Of a DNA stretch of 64,000 nt, positions 52,127-61,322 are shown one piece after another (the stretch's first letter is position 1; each line of letters opens with the position of its first letter). The notes beneath the pieces were generated by a model. It did no database searches, was not told the DNA's origin, and worked only from the letters and a program-made list of their open reading frames with translations. Source of the DNA: JBJXFE01 sp046153875. Lineage in GTDB: Bacteria > Planctomycetota > Phycisphaerae > Phycisphaerales > UBA1924. Location of the stretch: contig JBJXFE010000063.1 in the NCBI GenBank assembly GCA_046153875.1, positions 1 to 64,000 on the forward strand, in the 5' to 3' direction. The translations under genes and the position numbers were made by a program.

Positions 52127-52184
52127 ACGGGTGTCCGTTCACGGTTGCCCACCCGTCGCGCATCCCCGCGCCCGACCGACCCTC

Positions 52185-53387
52185 ATGGACCTTTCGCGTC
52201 TGTTCTCGCAGCGATCCGCGAATGTCCGCGAGTCGGTCATCCGCCGCGTCTTCGAGGAAGGCCGCGCTGTCCAGGACCCGATCGACTTCTCGATCGGCCA
52301 GCCGGACTTCGCCGTGCCCGAGCCGATCAAGCGGGCCGCGATCCGCGCGATCGAGCACGACCGCAACGGCTACGGCCCCAACCGCGGCGTGGACCCGCTG
52401 CTGGCGAAGATCGCCGAGCACCTCAAGCGCGACATCGGCTGGGACGCGGCCGTTCGCGCCGATCCCTCGCGCCCGCAGATCGTGGTCACGATGGGCACGT
52501 CCGGCGCGCTCATCTGCGCGGCGATGGCCCTGCTCGACCCCGGCGACGAGGTCATCATCCCCGATCCGTACTTCGTGCTGTATCCGCGGCTCGCGGAGCT
52601 GACCGGGGCGACGGCGGTGACGTGCGATACTTATCCGGACTTCCGCATGACCGCCGCGCGGGTCGAGCCGCTCATTACGCCGCGGACCAAGGCCGTCCTG
52701 ATCGATTCGCCGAGCAATCCGTGCGGCGTGGTGCTCACCGAGGCGGAGTGCCGCGATCTCGTGGACCTGTGCCGCCGGCGCGGCGTGCTGCTCATCAGCG
52801 ACGAGATCTACGACGAGTTCACCTACCCCGAGTCACGCACGGCGAAGCGCCCGCGCGCCGACGCCCGGGGAGACGAGGCCTGCTGCCCCAGCCCGTGTCG
52901 CTTTCCGAGAGCGCAGGAGTGCACGCTGCTGGTCCGCGGGTTCGGCAAGACCTACGGCCCCACCGGGTGGCGGCTGGGGTACTGCGTCGGTCCCGCGCCG
53001 CTCATGGACCGGATGGTGCGGATGCAGCAGCACCTGTACATTTCCGCCCCCACGCCCTTGCAGTACGCCGCGGTCGAGGCGTTCAACGTGGACATGACGG
53101 CGCTGATCGACCGCTTCCGGGCGCGCCGCGACCTCGTCCACGGGCGACTCTCGCAAGTCACCGAAGTGCCGATGCCCGGTGGGGCGTTCTACGCCTTCGT
53201 CCGCGTGCCCGATCGCCTGAAGATGACCGCGAGCCAGTTCAAGGACGCGGCCCGCGCCCGCAAGGTGCTCGTCGTCCCGGGGACGGCGTTCTCGTCCCGC
53301 GACACGCACTTTCGGCTCAGCTACGCCGTGGACGACGCGAAGTTGGCGCGCGGCCTGGACATCCTCGTCGAGTTGCTCCGGGGCTGA
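52185..53387 (+). CDS. Class I/II PLP-dependent aminotransferase
   Basis: A 400-residue enzyme with fold type I features: SIGQPDFAVPEPIK start, GTSGALICAAMALLDPGDEV, the SPSNPCG loop, DEIYDEF, and the PLP Lys255 in GFGKTYGPTGWRLGY. The C-terminal R in FRLSYA binds the substrate carboxylate. The ATG at 52185 is 58 nt after the small basic protein gene. Aspartate/aromatic aminotransferase-like; the amino acid cannot be named. The stretch at about 218-245 has an extra Cys/Arg-rich insertion (DEACCPSPCRF) not usual in the family. Confidence 0.93.
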   Translation: MDLSRLFSQRSANVRESVIRRVFEEGRAVQDPIDFSIGQPDFAVPEPIKRAAIRAIEHDRNGYGPNRGVDPLLAKIAEHLKRDIGWDAAVRADPSRPQIVVTMGTSGALICAAMALLDPGDEVIIPDPYFVLYPRLAELTGATAVTCDTYPDFRMTAARVEPLITPRTKAVLIDSPSNPCGVVLTEAECRDLVDLCRRRGVLLISDEIYDEFTYPESRTAKRPRADARGDEACCPSPCRFPRAQECTLLVRGFGKTYGPTGWRLGYCVGPAPLMDRMVRMQQHLYISAPTPLQYAAVEAFNVDMTALIDRFRARRDLVHGRLSQVTEVPMPGGAFYAFVRVPDRLKMTASQFKDAARARKVLVVPGTAFSSRDTHFRLSYAVDDAKLARGLDILVELLRG

Positions 53388-53399
53388 TCGGCCCCGGGT

Positions 53400-56279
53400 T
53401 CAGCGCGCCGGGGCGGCGAGCACTCTGACTTTCTTTACCGCCTTCTCCTTCGCGCGCGTCACCGTGACGGTGTACTCCCCCTGCGGCACGAACTGGGGCT
53501 GCTCCGCGTAGGTCGGATCGTTGATGCGGTCATAGGGCTCGCGTTGAAGGTCCCAGATCACGCGGTTCAGGCCCGGGCGCGTGCCGCCGGTGAGCGTGCG
53601 CACATTCACGCCCGCGATGTCGGTGATGGCGATGCTCACGCTCTCGCCGGTGTCCTCGCCGAGCCAATAGGAGACGCGGGCGCCCATCGGCGGGTTCGGC
53701 GCGCCGAACGCGCCGTCGCCCCACAGCCCCGCGTGCAGCAGGAACTGGCGCGGCTTCGCGTCGGGCACGTCGAACAGGTGGAAGCCCGAGCCCCAAACGT
53801 CGGCGGTGAGCTGCGCCAGCGGCGAAGCGTCGTCGAGGATGAAGATCGATCGCCCGTGCGTGCCGATGACCAGGTCCAGATCGCGCGGGTGCTGCTGGAT
53901 GTCATCGACGGCGACAGTCGGGAGCGACTCCCCGTTGAGCCGCAGCCAGTGACCCCCGCGGTCGAGGCTGGCGAAGAAGCCCCGTTCCGTCCCGGCGTAG
54001 AGCACGTTCGCGCTCCGCCGGTCCTCGCGCACACACTTCACCGAGCCGTCCGCCGGCAGATCGCCCGCGATGTTCGCCCAGGTCCGGCCGAGGTCGCCGG
54101 TCATCAGGATCATCGGGCCGTAGGCGTCGGACCGGTGCCCGTCCACGGAGACGTACGCCGTATCGCGATCATGATGCGACGGCTCGATGCGGCTGACGTA
54201 CCAGCCGTTGACTTCTGGGGGCGTGACGTTGGTCCACGTCCTGCCGTCGTCGGTGGTGACGTGGATGAGGCCGTCGTCCGTTCCGGCCCAGAGCACCCCG
54301 GCGGCACCCGCCACCGGCGACTCTGCGATGGTGACCACCGTGCCGTGTGTCTCGGCTTCCGAGCCGACCGCCTCGATTTTCTCGAGCGCGCGCGTGGAGA
54401 GGTCCTCGCTGATCCGTTCCCAGCGGTCGCCCCGATCGGTCAGCTTGAAGACGTAGTTCCCCCCGAAGTACAGCGTCGTGCCGTTGTGCGGCGAGATGAA
54501 GAACGGCGAGTTCCAGTTGAAGCGGAACCGCGGCTCACCCTCCTTGGGTGAGGGCTTGATCATCCGCGTCACGCCCGTGTCCAGGTGGATGCGTCCGATG
54601 TTCCCGCCCTGCCACTCCGCGTAGATGATGTTCGGGTCGGTGGGGTCAAAGGCGACGTGATAGCCGTCCCCCCAGAACCGCAGCTTCCAGTCGGCGTTCG
54701 TGAGCGCGACCGGGGGGATGCCGGGCTGCTCGCCCGTGGTCGAGTTCGACGCGCTCACGCCGAACCACGAGCCATTGTCCTGCAGGCCGCCCGCGACGCG
54801 GTAGGGATCGGAGCCGTCGATCGCGATGTTGTAAAACTCGCCCGTCGGGACGTGATCCAGGAAGTCCCACGTGCCGGCCTTGTCCCAGGACAGGTACACC
54901 CCGCCGTCGGTGCCCATGAGCAGGTGGTCGGGGTCCGCGGGGTCGATCGCCATCGCGTGCATGTCGCCGTGCGGCTTGCGGGCGCCGCCGGTGCGGAAGT
55001 GCTTCCCGCCGTCGTCGCTGATCCAGAGGCCCCAGCCCAGGACGTAGACGCGCTGGTCGTTGTCGGGGTCCACGCGAACCTTGGAGAAGTAGAACGCCCG
55101 CGGCGTGTGCGGGCTCATGCGGGTCCATGTCTCGCCCGCGTCTTCGGACCGGAAGACGCCGCCGGCCTTGCTCCGGTCGTCGAACGGCTCAACGCCCCAG
55201 CCCCCGTCGTCGGACTCGACGATCGCGTAGACGACCTTCGGGTTCTTGCGGCAGACGTCCAGCCCGATGTTGCCCGTCCGTTTCGGCAGGCCGTTGGTCA
55301 GCCTGGTCCACGTCCGCCCTGCGTTCGTGGACTTGAAGATGCCCCCTTCCTCGCTGCCGCTGGTGTAGCGCCACGCCTTGCGCTCACGCGTGTACATCGC
55401 GCAGTACACGGTGTCCGGGTCCGCGGGGTCGAGGATCACGTCGGTGGCGCCGGTGCGGTCGCTGACCTGCAGCGAGGCGGTCCACGTCCTGCCGCCATCG
55501 GAGGTCTTGTACAGGCCGCGCTCCGCGTTCGGGCCCCAGAGATGCCCCAGGCACGCGGCGTAGCACACGTCAGGGTTGCGCGGATCGACCGCCAGCCGCG
55601 GGATGTTGTGCGAGTCGCCCAGGCCGCAGTGGGTCCACGTCGCGCCGCCGTCGGTGGAGCGGTAGACGCCGTTGCCCCACGACGAGCTGTTGCGGTTGTT
55701 CCCCTCGCCGGTGCCGACCCAGACGATCTTCGCCTTGCCCTTGTTCTCCTCCGCTTTGCGCGCGGCTTCGGGGTCTTTGGCGGCGAGTTCCTTCTTGCGC
55801 TCCTCCTCCGTGGTGTCGGCCTTCTCGTCGTTCCAGCCCGGCCAGTCGGAGGGCGCATCGCAGACGACGACGGATCCGATCGAGGCCGTCGCCTCCTTGT
55901 CGAAAACAGGCGTAAGCGTGACGCCGTTGTTGGTGCTCTTGAACAGGCCGCTGGTGCCGTAAGCGACGAAAAACGTCTTGGCGTTGCCGGGGGCGAAGCA
56001 CACGTCGGCGACGCGCCCGCCCATGTTCGCGGGTCCGATCGAACGCCACGTCAGCGTCTTGCTCAGGTGCTCCGGCTTGATGCCATCGGCCGGCTGACCC
56101 GCGGAACCGCGCGGGCTTCCCGATCCGGCGGATGCCGACGCGGTGACCGGCGCGGCTCCGGGTCGCGCTGTCGCGGATTCCGACCCGCCACCCTCGTCAC
56201 CCGGCAGGCCCGTGGAAACGCACCCGGCAAGGACCAGGGTTGACAACGCTGCGACGAATCGACTCTGCGCACGACGCAT
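53400..56279 (-). CDS. Large Asp-box (sortilin/BNR-like) beta-propeller lipoprotein
   Basis: A 959-residue protein. The ATG at 56279 has GGGAGG 7 nt upstream and gives a signal peptide with lipobox LVLAG-C. Several Asp-box repeats (S/T-x-D-x-G-x-T-W: STDGGATWTHC, TSDGGRTWTAS, STNAGRTWTRL, SEDAGETWTRM, TTDDGRTWTNV) indicate a pair of beta-propellers of VPS10/sortilin-like type. The C-terminal 110 residues look like an Ig-like domain (VSIAITDIAGVNVRTLTG, then GEYTVTVTRAKEK). It probably faces the outside and binds or processes glycans or proteins; no catalytic residues can be assigned. Confidence 0.88.
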   Translation of the reverse strand: MRRAQSRFVAALSTLVLAGCVSTGLPGDEGGGSESATARPGAAPVTASASAGSGSPRGSAGQPADGIKPEHLSKTLTWRSIGPANMGGRVADVCFAPGNAKTFFVAYGTSGLFKSTNNGVTLTPVFDKEATASIGSVVVCDAPSDWPGWNDEKADTTEEERKKELAAKDPEAARKAEENKGKAKIVWVGTGEGNNRNSSSWGNGVYRSTDGGATWTHCGLGDSHNIPRLAVDPRNPDVCYAACLGHLWGPNAERGLYKTSDGGRTWTASLQVSDRTGATDVILDPADPDTVYCAMYTRERKAWRYTSGSEEGGIFKSTNAGRTWTRLTNGLPKRTGNIGLDVCRKNPKVVYAIVESDDGGWGVEPFDDRSKAGGVFRSEDAGETWTRMSPHTPRAFYFSKVRVDPDNDQRVYVLGWGLWISDDGGKHFRTGGARKPHGDMHAMAIDPADPDHLLMGTDGGVYLSWDKAGTWDFLDHVPTGEFYNIAIDGSDPYRVAGGLQDNGSWFGVSASNSTTGEQPGIPPVALTNADWKLRFWGDGYHVAFDPTDPNIIYAEWQGGNIGRIHLDTGVTRMIKPSPKEGEPRFRFNWNSPFFISPHNGTTLYFGGNYVFKLTDRGDRWERISEDLSTRALEKIEAVGSEAETHGTVVTIAESPVAGAAGVLWAGTDDGLIHVTTDDGRTWTNVTPPEVNGWYVSRIEPSHHDRDTAYVSVDGHRSDAYGPMILMTGDLGRTWANIAGDLPADGSVKCVREDRRSANVLYAGTERGFFASLDRGGHWLRLNGESLPTVAVDDIQQHPRDLDLVIGTHGRSIFILDDASPLAQLTADVWGSGFHLFDVPDAKPRQFLLHAGLWGDGAFGAPNPPMGARVSYWLGEDTGESVSIAITDIAGVNVRTLTGGTRPGLNRVIWDLQREPYDRINDPTYAEQPQFVPQGEYTVTVTRAKEKAVKKVRVLAAPAR

Positions 56280-56335
56280 CGTGGAACCTCCCATCGCGAG
56301 GGCGTCATGCTACCGGAATCGTCGGGAGGTGGGCG

Positions 56336-57010
56336 TCACCGCACCGGCTGAATCCGGCGCGATTTAGCGTCCATCACGCTCTTGAGTTTCGCGGGGTCCA
56401 CCCTCACCGGCCCCCTGATCGGGGGCGGAGCACGCTGGAAGTACCTGAGGGTCGAAAGGTCAAGCTTCCCGAGCGCTTCCTCGCTGGGCGATCCGGCGGC
56501 GCCGGCCTCCTCAACGCGCTTGACCGCCGAGGCCTGGAGCGCCAGGTACTCCGACTTGATTTCTGCGAGGTACGTCTGAATGTCGCTTCGAGCGGCGGCC
56601 TTGGCGCCGGCCGCGTCGATGCGGGCGTCCAAACCGGGAGCCGGGTTGTACAGCAGCACCGCCTTGGCCACGGACCAGTACTCGGGATCGAGCCCGCCGC
56701 TCGACAGGTCGGCCAGCAGCGCGTCCGCGTCGGTCGCCACCTTCGACTCGTCGCTCGACTGGGCCAAGGAGGCGATGGTCTTGAAGAACTCCGCGGCCTG
56801 CGGCAGGAACCCGGGCCCCCATCCGCCCACGCCGATGAAGACCAGGGCCCCGCCGAGCAGCGTGATGCCGGGGCGGAACACGGGGCGCGGCTTCTCGTCC
56901 GCGGCTTGCCGGCGCAGCGTGCCGATCACGAGGATGGCCACCCCTCCCAGACCCAGCAGGACCCCCAGGAGGACCGACGCCCAACTCGCGACCGGGATGA
57001 CGCTTTGCAT
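56336..57010 (-). CDS. Membrane protein with two N-terminal helices, unknown function
   Basis: A 224-residue product. The ATG at 57010 has GAGGGGG about 8 nt upstream. Two membrane helices at about 8-30 and 45-65 are followed by a long charged helical cytoplasmic or periplasmic domain (about 75-200). I do not recognise the family. It lies on the same strand as the Asp-box lipoprotein, 56 nt upstream of it, and may be co-transcribed. Confidence 0.75.
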   Translation of the reverse strand: MQSVIPVASWASVLLGVLLGLGGVAILVIGTLRRQAADEKPRPVFRPGITLLGGALVFIGVGGWGPGFLPQAAEFFKTIASLAQSSDESKVATDADALLADLSSGGLDPEYWSVAKAVLLYNPAPGLDARIDAAGAKAAARSDIQTYLAEIKSEYLALQASAVKRVEEAGAAGSPSEEALGKLDLSTLRYFQRAPPPIRGPVRVDPAKLKSVMDAKSRRIQPVR

Positions 57011-57227
57011 GGAATGCCCCCTCGGCGCGGCCGGAACACCGCATGATCGCTCGCGGCCGCGGGGGATTGTCGCGTGCCGCCCGGAAGGGTGCAACAGACG
57101 GCGGGGATGCACCGCCGACACACAGGCCTCTACAACGTGGCAGCAGCGCCCCATCCCGTCAGAGTTGAACCGACCGGTCCGCCGTCGTCCGACCGGTCCC
57201 TGTGCCCTGAGCCCTGTCCCCTGTGCC

Positions 57228-57488
57228 CTACTTCTTGTAGTACTCCAGATTGATCTGGACGAACTTGTTCCACTCGCCCGGCAGGTCCTCCTGCGGGAAG
57301 ATCGCCTTCACCGGGCACTCGTCCACGCACAGGCCGCAGTCGATGCAGGTGTCCGGATCGATGAAGAGCTGGTCGGCCTTCTCGAACTCGGGCTCGTTCT
57401 TCGTCGGGTGGATGCAGTCGACCGGACAGACGTCCACGCAGGAAACGTCCTTGGTTCCGATGCAGGGCTCGGCGATGATGTGCGGCAT
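57228..57488 (-). CDS. Ferredoxin with two Fe-S clusters (7Fe/8Fe type)
   Basis: An 86-residue protein, MPHIIAEPCIGTKDVSCVDVCP at the start. Cysteines C9, C17, C21, C25 and a second CxxCxxCxxxCP set near 48-58 bind two clusters; the spacing around C9 lacks the second Cys of a CxxC, as in 3Fe-4S/4Fe-4S ferredoxins. It is a soluble electron carrier. A start upstream of 57488 would overlap the pseudopilin-like gene that ends at 57520. Confidence 0.92.
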   Translation of the reverse strand: MPHIIAEPCIGTKDVSCVDVCPVDCIHPTKNEPEFEKADQLFIDPDTCIDCGLCVDECPVKAIFPQEDLPGEWNKFVQINLEYYKK

Positions 57489-57519
57489 GGGACGTGAAGC
57501 GTAGCCCGTCCCGGCGCGT

Positions 57520-58575
57520 TCACGGCGGCGGCAGGCAGGCCTCCGGCCCGTCGAAATCACGTCCGGCGAGCAGGTTCGTCGGGCAGCCGCGGGTGTAGCG
57601 GAAGCGACCGACGACCGCGTCCGATGCCGCGCCACTTATCGTCGGAGGGTCCCATTCCTGCGGGGTGTAGCTGATTTGCGATGGCGACGGCAAGACGGCG
57701 AAGTTCGGCTGCCAACCCTGGTTCGACTCGGACGCGGACCTCACGGTCACCGCCCCGTCTGCGAAGAGGACAGGCAGCCGCGCCTCGTCGTGCGTGCAGT
57801 ACGGCTGCCGCACCCCGAAGTGACGCCCGTGGATGTCAGAAACGAGCACCTTGCTCGCGGGGAAGGCGACCTCCGACAGAGGCCGCCCACCGAGCACGGC
57901 CCCCTGTGGAACGAGGAAACTCGAATGCGGCAAGCCGTGTTGGCTGACCCGGGAGCCTTCGCGTGATCCGTCGTACGCCGCGATCACGAGCTGGAAGCTC
58001 GCGGAGCGAGGCCGGGTATGGCAGTGGGGGGTCGGGATAGGCCCGCCGCAGGGATACGGGCCGTATGGTCCCTGGCCAGTGCCCGTCGGGTTCTGTGCCC
58101 ATTGGAGCCGCACTTTGTCGGCGGAGGAGATGGAGCCGAAGTCCGGCAGCGGCCGCCGCTGGTGCACCGCCAGCGCAAAGTGGCTGTATTGAATGTTGGC
58201 GATCCAGTTGTTGATCGGCTGGGCCAGGGGCACGTTCCCGTGCGTCCGCAGGATGTAGATCGCCTGATTCGCTTGGGCCTGCAGGTCTGTCGACGCGGAG
58301 TTCAACTCCGGGTACGGCGTCGTGTACGTCACGCCGCCCTTCCAACTGAACGACCAGATCGAGTCCTGGTAGTCCGCGGCGTAGGCCGCCGTGGCCGCGC
58401 CCAGATCGCGGAGCTTGGCGATGTCGTCGCCGAGGCGGGCCTGGCGGCGGGTGTTGCTCCCGGCCGCGAGGAGCAGCGCGAGGAGGATGACGGACAGCGC
58501 GGACGCCGCGACGGCTTCGATCAACGCGAACGCGTGGCGTGCCGGCTCGAGGTTTGACGATGCAGTCCGATTCAT
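57520..58575 (-). CDS. Pseudopilin-like protein with an atypical cleavage site
   Basis: A 351-residue paralogue of the genes at 417-1451 and 58615-59685. The ATG at 58575 has AAGGAGC 7 nt upstream. The motif is HA-FALIEA (A15/F16), so position -1 is Ala instead of Gly; prepilin peptidases tolerate this less well. The helix spans about 17-37, followed by the RRQARLGDDIAKL block. Its C-terminal region has ARLPVLFADGAVTVRS and ends in LLAGRDFDGPEACLPPP, nearly as in the next gene. Two Cys residues near the C-terminus may form a disulfide. Confidence 0.87.
   Translation of the reverse strand: MNRTASSNLEPARHAFALIEAVAASALSVILLALLLAAGSNTRRQARLGDDIAKLRDLGAATAAYAADYQDSIWSFSWKGGVTYTTPYPELNSASTDLQAQANQAIYILRTHGNVPLAQPINNWIANIQYSHFALAVHQRRPLPDFGSISSADKVRLQWAQNPTGTGQGPYGPYPCGGPIPTPHCHTRPRSASFQLVIAAYDGSREGSRVSQHGLPHSSFLVPQGAVLGGRPLSEVAFPASKVLVSDIHGRHFGVRQPYCTHDEARLPVLFADGAVTVRSASESNQGWQPNFAVLPSPSQISYTPQEWDPPTISGAASDAVVGRFRYTRGCPTNLLAGRDFDGPEACLPPP
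58408..58451. repeat. 44-nt direct repeat, copy 1 (second pseudopilin pair)
   Basis: Identical to 59506-59549. It encodes the RRQARLGDDIAKLR region after the membrane helix in both paralogues. Confidence 0.88.
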
Positions 58576-58614
58576 CGTGCGCTCCTTCGGAATCACACTC
58601 CGTCGTGCCCGCGC

Positions 58615-59685
58615 CTACGGCAACGGCGTGCAGACCTCCGGCCCGTCGAAGTCACGCCCCGCGAGGAGGTTTGCCGGGCAGCCGCGCGTCCAGCGGAACC
58701 GACCGAAGACGATTTCGGCCGCGGCCCCGCTCATCGTGGGCGGCTCCCAGAATTCAGGGGTGTACACCAGATTGGTCGGCACGAAGATAGTGGGGTGGTT
58801 GGGTTGCCACCCGGGGTTCGACTCCGACGCCGACCGCACCGTCACGCCGCCATCCGTGAACAACAGCGGCAGCCGCGCCTGGTCGTGCGTGCAGTACGGC
58901 TGGCGCACGCCGAAATGCCGGGCGTGGGTGTCCTGCATGAACACCTTCACGGCGGGGAACGCAACCTCGGATTGCTGGCGACCACCGAGGACCATCACGC
59001 TGGCGTTGGGGACCCAGAACTGATTGTGCGAGAGGCCCACCTGGTGGATGCGCGCACCGATGGGTGACCCGTCGAAGAATCCCGCGCCGATGCTGAAGCT
59101 TGCGCTGTACGGCCACCGCTTCGGGCCGTTCGATCCTGGAAGCGGGGGGTTCGGGGAGTAGAGCCCGGCGTCGAATCCGTGAGGATCGCGCGCGCACATC
59201 AACCGGTACTCATCCGCGGCCGAGATCCCGGCGAGGTTTGGAAGCGGTGCGCCGACGTACTCGGACAGAGGCAGATGACTGTATCCAACATGGGGGACCC
59301 AGCCATTGATCGGCAGGATGTCGGTTCGACCCGCCAGACGCCGCAGGATGTCCACGCCCTGCGCGGCGCCGGCCGAAAGATCGCTGCCCTGTGCTTGCGC
59401 ATTCAGGTCGGGCCACTGGCTCTTCGAGTAACCCTTCCTCCAACTGAACGACCAAAACAGATCCTGATTGTCCGCCGCGTAACTGCCGGTCCACACGCCG
59501 AACTGGCGGAGCTTGGCGATGTCGTCGCCGAGGCGGGCCTGGCGGCGGGCGTCGCTCGCGGCAGCCGTCAGCAGCGCGAACACAACGAAGCACGCGACCA
59601 TGACCACCAGCGCCTCGATCAACGCGAATCCCGTGCGCGGCCCGCGAGCGGGCACCGGTGACGGCGGGGGATGGGTCCGTTCCAT
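58615..59685 (-). CDS. Pseudopilin-like protein
   Basis: A 356-residue paralogue. The ATG at 59685 has AAGGGG about 9 nt upstream; the leader is long and Pro/Arg-rich, ending TG-FALIEAL (G19/F20). The helix spans about 20-42. The C-terminal domain has VFMQDTHARHFG, CTHDQARLPLLFTDGG and a conserved RGCPANLLAGRDFDGPEVC ending. The next pseudopilin-like gene starts 39 nt downstream, so the two form an operon. A small hairpin (59708-59724) sits just upstream of the RBS. Confidence 0.88.
   Translation of the reverse strand: MERTHPPPSPVPARGPRTGFALIEALVVMVACFVVFALLTAAASDARRQARLGDDIAKLRQFGVWTGSYAADNQDLFWSFSWRKGYSKSQWPDLNAQAQGSDLSAGAAQGVDILRRLAGRTDILPINGWVPHVGYSHLPLSEYVGAPLPNLAGISAADEYRLMCARDPHGFDAGLYSPNPPLPGSNGPKRWPYSASFSIGAGFFDGSPIGARIHQVGLSHNQFWVPNASVMVLGGRQQSEVAFPAVKVFMQDTHARHFGVRQPYCTHDQARLPLLFTDGGVTVRSASESNPGWQPNHPTIFVPTNLVYTPEFWEPPTMSGAAAEIVFGRFRWTRGCPANLLAGRDFDGPEVCTPLP
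59506..59549. repeat. 44-nt direct repeat, copy 2 (second pseudopilin pair)
   Basis: Identical to 58408-58451; see that entry. Confidence 0.88.
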
Positions 59686-59809
59686 GGTGCGGCCCCTTCG
59701 ATTGTCACCCCACAGAACGTGGGGCCTGAACCAGACCCGGTCGAGGCCGGATCGTGCGGCGGGCCGGATGAACACCCGGCCCGACCTGCACAGGCTACCG
59801 CGCGGCACC

Positions 59810-59826
59810 AGGGCCTGCAAGGCCCT
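59810..59826. other. Short hairpin between DUF4340-like gene and pseudopilin operon
   Basis: A 7-bp stem (AGGGCCT with AGGCCCT) and a 3-nt loop, 13 nt after the stop at 59839 on the minus strand. No T-tract follows in that direction; a weak terminator or mRNA end is possible. Confidence 0.35.
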
Positions 59827-59838
59827 TTATGGCGAGCC

Positions 59839-61284
59839 CTAAGGCAAGAGCCGCCGCATGATGGCGGCGGCGTCAGTACTCGCATACATCCGCCAGACCG
59901 AGCCCGCGCGAATCGTGATGGTCCCGCTCGGCCCGCTCTCGGTCGAAGGCGGCGCGACGGCGATCTCGGTCTGCTCCAGCGGTTCACCGCCGAGCGTGCG
60001 CAGCTCGATCGCCCATGCCGCCTTCCAGCCCTCCGGCTGGGCGAGCCGGACGGCGTCCGCGGGCGCTTCGCACAGGAACTTCACGAGGGCGTTCGCGGCG
60101 TCGGCATCCTCTTTCGGCAGCGGCACGCGCTCGCCGCCGTGCTTCGACTCGGCCCAGCCGTCGATCGTGCGGGCCAGCGTCCGCTCGATCGAGCCGCGAC
60201 GGATCAGCAGGCCGCCGGCGTCACCCGCCCGGGTCCGGCAGGACGCCCGCGCGACCAGCGCCTCCGGCGATGACGGGATCGCCGCCACCCCCGCGAGCGT
60301 CGTGGTGAAGGCGGACTCCGTGGCCGCCGCGACCTCGGGCGCTCCGCCCGCCCCGCGCGTTTCGGACCGTCGGCGCGTCCGCACCAGCACCTGATCGCCC
60401 GCGAGCCCGACCACCGCGGCGAACTCCGCTTCGTGGATACTCGTCCTGGTCACAAAGCCGTCTCCTGCCGCTTCGCGGGCGTCGGATTCGACGACGAGCG
60501 ACGCGAGGGGGGGGAGGTTCCCGGTCGGCTCGGGCAGGCCGCGATCCCCGTCGCCGAAGTCCGTCACACGCATCGCCGCCAAGGCGTTGAGCAGCATCAC
60601 GACCGCCCGCTCGTCCGCCGGGGCCGCGACGGGTTCGCGCATGGCCCACGCGCCGCCGACGCGGGCGAGGACGATCGTGCCCCCCGCCCCGGTGAGTTTC
60701 ACGCGAGACGCCTCGCGCCCCAGGTTCGGGAAAACCGTGGTCTCGCGCCACGCCCGGAGCCCCGTCGCGACGAGCATCTGCGAGATCGCCCCGTCGGTCC
60801 AGTAAACCTTGCCCTTGAGATCGGGCCTGAGCGGGCCGGGGTCCGTCAGTTCGACCAGCACGCGTCCGGACAGCATCCGCGAGCCCAGCTTCATGGCGCG
60901 GGTCGTCCCGTCGTCGAGCAGCAGTTCGACCGCGACGCCGTCCGCGTCGGGTTCGGCTCCCGGCTGCGCCACCGCGATCGGCGCGAGCGTCGAAAGGATC
61001 CGCATCGCCGATCGGACCTGCGTGGGCGAGGCGGGCCATGCGTGCGACGCATCGCTTCCCGCGGGGCGGTAGAGGACCTGCCACACGCTCCCGTCGCCGA
61101 CCGCCTCGGTGCGCTCGATCGTGCCGTCGCGCCGTTTGATCGTGAGCGCGCGAGCGTCACCGCCTATGAAGTCGAGGAGCGTGCCGGTCGGCGTGGGGGG
61201 CGTGCGCTCCACGAGCAGCAGGTACGCTGCGGCGCTGAGCGCGAGCGCGACGACGATCGAGACGAACGCGGCCTTGCGTGACAT
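59839..61284 (-). CDS. DUF4340-like membrane-anchored protein
   Basis: A 481-residue product. One N-terminal membrane helix (about 5-25) is followed by repeated beta-alpha modules with the pattern of DUF4340: LTIKRRDGTIERTE, WQVLYRPAG, VYWTDGAISQML, ASRVKLTGAGGTIVLAR. In other bacteria DUF4340 proteins often sit beside ABC-2 and Gld-type exporter genes, but here no exporter adjoins. It probably faces the periplasm. Confidence 0.78.
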   Translation of the reverse strand: MSRKAAFVSIVVALALSAAAYLLLVERTPPTPTGTLLDFIGGDARALTIKRRDGTIERTEAVGDGSVWQVLYRPAGSDASHAWPASPTQVRSAMRILSTLAPIAVAQPGAEPDADGVAVELLLDDGTTRAMKLGSRMLSGRVLVELTDPGPLRPDLKGKVYWTDGAISQMLVATGLRAWRETTVFPNLGREASRVKLTGAGGTIVLARVGGAWAMREPVAAPADERAVVMLLNALAAMRVTDFGDGDRGLPEPTGNLPPLASLVVESDAREAAGDGFVTRTSIHEAEFAAVVGLAGDQVLVRTRRRSETRGAGGAPEVAAATESAFTTTLAGVAAIPSSPEALVARASCRTRAGDAGGLLIRRGSIERTLARTIDGWAESKHGGERVPLPKEDADAANALVKFLCEAPADAVRLAQPEGWKAAWAIELRTLGGEPLEQTEIAVAPPSTESGPSGTITIRAGSVWRMYASTDAAAIMRRLLP

Positions 61285-61322
61285 GAACGGAGTCTATCGG
61301 TCCGGCTCGCTACCATGCGCGC

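Noticed and set aside
53391..53412. CCCCGG/CCGGGG hairpin between convergent genes
   Set aside because: Only 6 bp with a 10-nt loop and no T-tract.
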